A program made the translations under genes and the position numbers. Shown here piece after piece: positions 13,735 to 17,805 of a DNA stretch of 17,805 nt (the first letter of the stretch is position 1; each line of letters begins with the position of its first letter). The stretch covers positions 1 to 17,805 of the forward strand of contig CAJTXE010000062.1 in NCBI GenBank assembly GCA_910580225.1. The letters run 5' to 3'. Source of the stretch: an uncultured Acetatifactor sp. GTDB taxonomy: Bacteria; Bacillota; Clostridia; Lachnospirales; Lachnospiraceae. Below the pieces are notes generated by a model. It had not been told where the DNA came from. It ran no database searches and was given only the letters and a program-made list of their open reading frames with translations.

Positions 13735-14937
13735 TTATGAAACTTCCATATCGAACAGGCTGAGCTGTACTGGCTGTTCCCTCTTCTCCTTCTCTTTTAC
13801 CTGGCGTATCTGTTCCAGTTCTGCGATTCGTTCCTGTCCCAGCCACTTATCTGCATGGCGGCGGTCTGCACTGAACTCTTTGAGGCTTTCATATCCATTT
13901 TCCAGGAGTTTCTTTTCCAGACGCCTGACTGCAGACTCCCGCAGTTTCTGACGTCTCTCCTTTTTGTTTTCCTTATTACGCTTTTCCATATCGGAAGCAT
14001 GGATGATCTGAATTCCGTTTCGGATATCCTCCAGGTCCTGCATCAGATCCCGGCTCTCCCTCTGCTCGGCACGGATGTTCTGGATCTCAAAGGAAAAATA
14101 CCTGCCGTGATATTCAGAGAAAAACAGCTGCGTAAAATAATGGTTTCGTACTTTGTCTTTTATCCTGTCCTGACAGAGCCTGGCGCATATCTTACAGATA
14201 TCCATGCTCACCGGATGGTTAAAGAGCTTTTTCCCTTTGATGATCTGGGTATCTATCTGCCCCTCAAACAGTGTACCATTCAGGTCATTTCTGAGATAGG
14301 ATATCTTCACATCATAAAATACATTCCCTCTTTTCTTATCCAGTTCATGCCCCAAAACCGGACACATCCCTGCACATCTGCTTAATCCGCAGTAATACGG
14401 GTCATAATTCATCTCCCATTCCAGTGTATCCCGGTTGAACCTCATATGCTCCCGGCAGACGCGCCCCTTCCTCTGCAGTCCAAAACTGATCTCCTGTCTC
14501 CGTATCTCATCATCATGCAGTTTTAAGATATGCTCTACACTTCCTTCATAGCAATATTCTTCTTCGGCCATATGAACCTCACACTCATATCTGAGTACCT
14601 TGTTCTCCTGAAGATATTCATGTTTCAGCTTACACTCTTTCTTTTCATAAGGACAGCGGATAGTAGCCATATCATTTTCAAAAGTCCACTCGATTCCCAT
14701 GTAACTCATGTTGCTGTGGCACTGGAGCCCTTTGCACTGCAGGCCGCAGGGTGTCCTGAAAGTCTGTTCAAAGATCCACCAGCGTTCATAGGTAAACCCT
14801 CCATCATAATTATCAAGGGTTTTCTCCTGCCACATGGGAACGTCAACCCGCACATGATCCGGATGATGCTCCGCCGAGTACCCTTCCTCCAGCAGCCGTT
14901 TTGTTAACAGGTTATATTCCTTATAATCTTCTTTCAT
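13735..14937 (-). CDS. Cysteine-rich hypothetical protein with C-terminal sliding-clamp-binding motif, 400 aa
   Basis: The start is ATG 14937 behind GGAGG, 10 bases after the 67-residue gene. The N-terminal two thirds contain four cysteine groups (C64/C68/C73; C95/C102/C119/C129; C183/C188/C192; C248/C251/C255), suggesting several zinc sites or a metal cluster. Examples are TPCGLQCKGLQC and ICKICARLC. Residues 285-385 are highly charged and helical (KENKKERRQKLRESAVRRLE). The end, QPVQLSLFDMEVS, contains QLSLF (391-395), an exact match to the consensus QL(S/D)LF that binds the bacterial beta clamp DnaN. I do not recognise the family. A tentative reading is a DNA-associated protein recruited to replication forks; no catalytic motif is visible. 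It shares a promoter type with the long operon, so it may be co-regulated. Confidence 0.8.
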   Translation of the reverse strand: MKEDYKEYNLLTKRLLEEGYSAEHHPDHVRVDVPMWQEKTLDNYDGGFTYERWWIFEQTFRTPCGLQCKGLQCHSNMSYMGIEWTFENDMATIRCPYEKKECKLKHEYLQENKVLRYECEVHMAEEEYCYEGSVEHILKLHDDEIRRQEISFGLQRKGRVCREHMRFNRDTLEWEMNYDPYYCGLSRCAGMCPVLGHELDKKRGNVFYDVKISYLRNDLNGTLFEGQIDTQIIKGKKLFNHPVSMDICKICARLCQDRIKDKVRNHYFTQLFFSEYHGRYFSFEIQNIRAEQRESRDLMQDLEDIRNGIQIIHASDMEKRNKENKKERRQKLRESAVRRLEKKLLENGYESLKEFSADRRHADKWLGQERIAELEQIRQVKEKEKREQPVQLSLFDMEVS

Positions 14938-14949
14938 CTTAATTCCTCC

Positions 14950-15153
14950 CTACAGCCCCTGGCAGGGGCGCATCCCGAAATAGTCTTCCATACGGTCCCG
15001 CAGCCTCTCCGCTGACATATCATATTCCCCGGCGATACAGGATTCACAGCAGGGATATTTATATGCCAGAGTCTTTGATAACCGGGCATCCCAGCTGTTT
15101 AACTGCCTGCCGCATTTGTTACAGTCCTGATCCAGCCATCTTACTTTCTGCAA
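14950..15153 (-). CDS. Small zinc-ribbon protein, 67 aa, TTG start
   Basis: The initiating codon is TTG at 15153, preceded by AGGTGGAG; no in-frame ATG exists near it and the conserved-looking start (QKVRWLDQDCNKCG) would be lost with any later codon. Cysteines C11/C14 and C36/C39 form a two-knuckle zinc ribbon; the tail (MSAERLRDRMEDYFGMRPCQ) is helical. From memory, similar small proteins with WLDQxC, 'LAYKxPxCESCI' and 'MEDYFGxRPC' occur in Firmicute conjugative elements, uncharacterised. It is the first gene of a two-gene operon behind leader B. A nucleic-acid or regulatory role is plausible but unproven. The rare start codon may limit its expression. Confidence 0.8.
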   Translation of the reverse strand: MQKVRWLDQDCNKCGRQLNSWDARLSKTLAYKYPCCESCIAGEYDMSAERLRDRMEDYFGMRPCQGL

Positions 15154-15223
15154 TCGTTCTCCACCTTCCTTTCTTCCTTGTTAATATTTTCTATCCTTAT
15201 AAGCCCTCCGGCTTCCGGACAGC

Positions 15224-15291
15224 AAAAAACAGGAATGACCTCACTGATATTTCCGGCGTCCACAGTTTCCTGTGAACCAGCGTCATTCCTG
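15224..15291 (-). terminator. Leader B, second terminator
   Basis: On the minus strand CAGGAATGAC pairs with GTCATTCCTG and is followed by six T; it encloses CACAG-GAAA-CTGTG, a GNRA-type loop. Compared with copy A, four pairs here are compensated (two in the outer stem, two in the inner). Confidence 0.85.
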
Positions 15292-15322
15292 CTCTGAACA
15301 GAGATTATAAATTTTCCAAAAT

Positions 15323-15367
15323 AAAAACCAGCGGTATATCACTTACAGGGCGTAGTGATACTGCTGG
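15323..15367 (-). terminator. Leader B, first terminator (attenuator)
   Basis: On the minus strand CCAGC pairs with GCTGG and TATCACT with AGTGATA, followed by TTTTTA. The fifth pair is C-G here and T-A in copy A. Confidence 0.8.
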
Positions 15368-15372
15368 CACAT

Positions 15373-15417
15373 TCATACAAACTTAACAACGTGTGCAATG
15401 CGGAACCGATACCGCAT
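15373..15417 (-). CDS. Possible leader peptide B, 14 aa
   Basis: Reads MRYRFRIAHVVKFV, stop TGA. Counterpart of the peptide in leader A; no clear ribosome binding site at a good distance. Listed only because the reading frame is shared by both copies. Confidence 0.25.
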   Translation of the reverse strand: MRYRFRIAHVVKFV

Positions 15418-15477
15418 ACAGGCGTTTCTGACTGTATCTCCCTAAAAAGGATTCGCACAAAAATCAATTACATGGGA

Positions 15478-15506
15478 AGTGTAGCACAAGATATGTAATA
15501 CGTCAA
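15478..15506 (-). promoter_or_regulatory. Sigma-A promoter of the two-gene operon (promoter B)
   Basis: On the minus strand: TTGACG (-35, 15501-15506), 17-base spacer, TACACT (-10, 15478-15483), with the same extended -10 TG as promoter A. Confidence 0.85.
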
Positions 15507-15518
15507 TGGTTTCAACCA
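15507..15518. promoter_or_regulatory. Palindrome abutting the -35 of promoter B
   Basis: TGGTTTCAACCA is a perfect inverted repeat (TGGTT/AACCA) directly touching the -35 box. It is absent from promoter A, so it may be an operator specific to the two-gene operon. Confidence 0.4.
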
Positions 15519-15836
15519 ATATATAGTATTCGATAATTTTAAAAATTTTAATATGATTGCAGAAATATCTGATTTTTACCCTGTTTTATTATTGTATAGG
15601 TCATTTAGAAAAGATGCCATAGATTGTACATTGACAATTTCATAGCATGGTACTGGAAGTCATACAGGTGCATGGGATAGGATCTCTTATTAAGAACAGT
15701 TTTACCTCTGCTTAATCGCTGCACAGCACGGCCTGAAAATACGCGGCAGAAACTCTGGCGCAGGAAGTGGTCCAGGGTGCCATGCACGAATAAACAAATT
15801 TTTTTAGCATTAGAACGCCTTGTTTCTATTTTTTTG
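15519..15836. other. Intergenic region between divergent operons, no gene seen
   Basis: The first 90 bases are very AT-rich. The rest includes an 8-bp inverted repeat GTGCATGG (15668-15675) / CCATGCAC (15780-15787), 120 bases across, and several T runs. No open frame with a ribosome binding site is seen. It is the logical place for Int/Xis arm sites or control of xis. Confidence 0.5.
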
Positions 15837-15866
15837 TTGAAGTGGCTGGCTTTAGAATCGTAAGAT
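15837..15866 (+). promoter_or_regulatory. Possible promoter of xis-int
   Basis: TTGAAG (15837-15842), 18-base spacer, TAAGAT (15861-15866). It lies about 50 bases before the xis start. Match to consensus is fair, not strong. Confidence 0.45.
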
Positions 15867-15918
15867 ATACAGGTAAGGAACCGTAGGCTCTTTCCAGCCA
15901 CACAGAAAGGAGGTCACT

Positions 15919-16128
15919 GTGGCGGAACATACAAGCAAAACTCTGAAAGCCGATCCAGAAAAAAGGAGCTATTCTGTTGCGGAAGCAGCAGAGATATTGG
16001 GAGTCAGCAAACGCTCGGTATACAATCTCTGCGCTGCGGAAGCTTTTAAAACGGTACGCATCGGCAAAAAACTGCGTATTTCCAGAAGATCCTTTGATGA
16101 ATGGCTTGATGGGAACAGTAAAGCATAA
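15919..16128 (+). CDS. xis: Excisionase / MerR-type helix-turn-helix DNA-binding protein
   Basis: 69 residues starting at GTG 15919, 5 bases after AGGAGG. The core (YSVAEAAEILGVSKRSVYNL, then IGKKLRISRRSFDEWLDG) is the classic excisionase-family winged helix-turn-helix: a helix-turn-helix followed by a short wing and a final aromatic helix. It lies 20 bases before the integrase and is read in the same direction. Such proteins bend DNA at the attachment site to favour excision and may also regulate int. The family name covers both Xis and general regulators; the neighbouring integrase makes Xis the best call. Confidence 0.85.
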   Translation: MAEHTSKTLKADPEKRSYSVAEAAEILGVSKRSVYNLCAAEAFKTVRIGKKLRISRRSFDEWLDGNSKA

Positions 16129-16148
16129 AAGGAAAGGAGCCTGCACAT

Positions 16149-17579
16149 ATGGCATCAATTCAAAAAAGAGGAAAAAAACATGCTGTCGTTTATACCTATA
16201 CAGACCAGGAAGGACAGAAAAGACAGAAATGGGAAACTTTCAGTACCAAGGCTGAAGCACGGAAAAGGAAATCAGCTGTGGAAGCCGAACTTGATAACGG
16301 GACTTTTATACCGCCAAATACTACTACAGTGGAAAATTTTTTAAAGGAATTCGTGGAGCTTTATGGAGAAAAGCGGTGGGGTCTTTCAATCTATGCCAGC
16401 AATACGGCACTCATCAACAATTATATCAATCCGTTGATTGGAAACCTGGTTGTCCAGGATATCAACAAAAAGACTGTGGATAAATTTATCCAGCAGCTCC
16501 AGAAGACCGCTCCTGTAAACACCCCGTATCGGCATGCAAAAACAGAATTTGTAACGCCATGCACCATTGAGAAGGTTATTAAACTTCTCCGGTGCGCTTT
16601 CCACCAGGCAGTCCGCTGGGATATGATCGGTAAGAACCCATTTGAAGATGCTGATCTGCCGAAACGGGAAAAGAAAGTCCGGGCCATCTGGACGGCAGAC
16701 ATCATCCGCCAGGCCCTTGACAACTGCCAGGACGGGAAACTGTATATTGCAATCAACCTGGCCTTTGCCTGCTCCATGCGGATGGGGGAGATCACCGGCC
16801 TGACCTGGGACTGCCTCCATATCGCAGATGATGATATCATAAACGATGACGCACATGTATGGATTGAAAAAGAACTTACCAGGGTAGACCAGCGGGCCAT
16901 AGACGCACTTGGGGAAAAGGACATCCTTTTCGTGTTTCCGAGGCTGATGGGCGGCAAATCATCCACCAGGCTTGTCCTGAAAAAACCAAAGACAGAAAGC
17001 AGCATCCGCAAGGTATGGCTTCCTAAGACCCTTGCCCTTATCCTGCGTGACTGGAAGGAAAAACAGGACAGGCTGAAAGAATTCATGGGGCCGGACTACA
17101 CGGACTACAATCTGGTACTGGCACAGGAAACGGGAAGGCCCTGCGAGGACCGCATCATAGGCAACCAGTTTGAACGCCTTAAAAAATCTGCCGGACTGCC
17201 CAATGTAGTGTTCCATTCCCTGCGCCATTCCAGTACGACCTATAAGCTGAAGCTGAACAAGGGAGATCTGAAAGCTACCCAGGGAGACACGGGACATGCG
17301 CAAATCGATATGATTACGGAAATCTATGCACACATTCTGGATGAAGACCGGAAAATCAATGCACAGAAATTTGAGACGGCTTTTTATTCCAATCCTGATA
17401 TGCGCCCTGTGGAGCGCAGCCTCCAGGGCGAGGGAAACAGCTCCGTTCCGAATCCGGATGCCATGATGAAACAGCTGGAATCTGCCCCACAGCTTATGGA
17501 CGCATTTACCCAGAAATTCATTGAGCAGTACGGAGAGCAGATCATGACGCAGCTTGCGAAAAAAATGCTCGGTACATGA
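16149..17579 (+). CDS. int: Tyrosine recombinase (integrase)
   Basis: 476 residues, ATG 16149 behind AGGAG. N-terminal arm-binding segment (1-50: SIQKRGKKHAVVYTY, STKAEARKRKSAVE), core-binding SAM-like domain (about 60-165: VENFLKEFVELYG ... AVRWDMIGKNPFED), then the catalytic domain. Catalytic residues visible: R211 (SMRMGEITGL), K281 (KPKTESS), H356/R359 (HSLRH), H383 (TGHAQ) and the nucleophile Y393 (EIYAHI). A C-terminal tail of about 75 residues follows the catalytic tyrosine. It integrates and excises the element at an attachment site, probably within the last 220 bases of this window or just beyond. All active-site residues are present, so it is probably functional. Confidence 0.95.
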   Translation: MASIQKRGKKHAVVYTYTDQEGQKRQKWETFSTKAEARKRKSAVEAELDNGTFIPPNTTTVENFLKEFVELYGEKRWGLSIYASNTALINNYINPLIGNLVVQDINKKTVDKFIQQLQKTAPVNTPYRHAKTEFVTPCTIEKVIKLLRCAFHQAVRWDMIGKNPFEDADLPKREKKVRAIWTADIIRQALDNCQDGKLYIAINLAFACSMRMGEITGLTWDCLHIADDDIINDDAHVWIEKELTRVDQRAIDALGEKDILFVFPRLMGGKSSTRLVLKKPKTESSIRKVWLPKTLALILRDWKEKQDRLKEFMGPDYTDYNLVLAQETGRPCEDRIIGNQFERLKKSAGLPNVVFHSLRHSSTTYKLKLNKGDLKATQGDTGHAQIDMITEIYAHILDEDRKINAQKFETAFYSNPDMRPVERSLQGEGNSSVPNPDAMMKQLESAPQLMDAFTQKFIEQYGEQIMTQLAKKMLGT

Positions 17580-17805
17580 AACGTCACAAGACGACACAAG
17601 AAGCAACCAGAGTACACGGGAATACAAATTAGCAAAATGATTAGCAGACCTTGTTTTTCCCGCCAGGGGATTCGATTCCTTTTAGGACTTCCCCCACAGG
17701 CGGCAGGTCGAAAATACAGCCATGAAAGAAGGTTATGTTGGAATCCCTGAAGGAACAAAAATGCCGCAACCCTTGAAGTTACGGCATTCCAGCGTCCCCG
17801 AGAAG
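17580..17805. other. Right-flank region after int, probable attachment-site area
   Basis: No gene is seen. The end carries a hairpin ATGCCGCAAC (17761-17770) / GTTACGGCAT (17778-17787), nine of ten pairs. Position downstream of int at the end of the element-like genes suggests attP/attR lies here, but the core cannot be fixed without the other end. Confidence 0.4.
17761..17787. repeat. Imperfect inverted repeat near the right edge
   Basis: ATGCCGCAAC and GTTACGGCAT pair with one mismatch around CCTTGAA. An inverted repeat of this size next to int is a plausible recombinase core or a terminator for int, although no T run follows on the + strand. Confidence 0.4.

Larger units (their letters stand above)
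15224..15471 (-). ncRNA. Leader RNA B of the two-gene operon (homologue of leader A)
   Basis: Same order as leader A: closing stem GTGC/GCAC (15455-15458 with 15393-15396), hairpins ATACAG/CTGTAT (15432-15437 with 15416-15421) and TGCGG/CCGCA (15399-15403 with 15412-15416), then two terminators. From promoter to last terminator it is 283 bases against 285 in copy A. Overall identity is modest outside two blocks, but the paired positions are kept. Confidence 0.75.

Noticed and set aside
15605..15901. 98-codon open frame on the minus strand, GTG start, upstream of xis
   Set aside because: No ribosome binding site, no recognisable motif, and the start lies in the xis leader on the opposite strand. 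It is most likely a chance frame.
17668..17682. GGGATTCGATTCC resembling a tRNA T-arm
   Set aside because: The stem bases do not pair as a T-arm should and no other tRNA arms are found on either strand.
1..17805. CRISPR array, rRNA, tRNA or insertion sequence
   Set aside because: No regularly spaced direct repeats, no rRNA or tRNA pattern and no transposase gene were seen.

Overview
The window looks like one end of an integrated conjugative or mobilizable element from a gut Firmicute, probably Clostridia/Lachnospiraceae. That placement is an inference from protein families (PcfJ and PcfK homologues, ParM, RecD2, YqaJ, a tyrosine integrase of the Clostridia ICE type), strong AGGAGG-like ribosome binding sites and mid-range base composition. 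No ribosomal RNA or host housekeeping gene is present to confirm it.

Layout. Almost everything is read leftward (minus strand). From right to left, a first short operon (promoter near 15478-15506) has a long structured leader, then a 67-residue zinc-ribbon protein (TTG start) and a 400-residue cysteine-rich protein ending in a sliding-clamp-binding motif (QLSLF). A second, long operon starts at a related promoter (13633-13661) with a homologous leader. It encodes a 53-residue protein, a YqaJ-type exonuclease, a small membrane protein, a RecD2 helicase, a protein with two folded ends and a long disordered middle (possible annealing protein), a CHC2/Toprim primase split by a 1-base frameshift, a PcfK/AcrIIA9-like protein, a PcfJ-like protein, a 107-residue hypothetical, an internally deleted NAD-dependent DNA ligase, a 208-residue hypothetical, and ParM plus the start of a ParR-like partner that runs off the left edge. 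On the right, a MerR-type excisionase and a tyrosine recombinase are read rightward, away from both operons, toward what is probably the element's end.

How it fits together. Primase, helicase, exonuclease, candidate annealing protein and ligase remnant form a DNA replication/recombination module. PcfJ/PcfK link it to conjugative plasmids such as pCF10, ParM/ParR to partitioning, and Xis/Int to integration and excision.

The most notable feature is non-coding. The two operons are each preceded by a divergent copy of the same ~285-nt element: a near-consensus sigma-A promoter with 17-bp spacer, a small three-way-junction-like RNA, and two successive intrinsic terminators whose stems differ by compensatory changes. 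The long operon is also interrupted by terminator-like hairpins placed so close to the next ribosome binding site that no promoter fits between. Together these suggest a leader-controlled attenuation or processive antitermination system governing the whole element. This is an inference, but a testable one.
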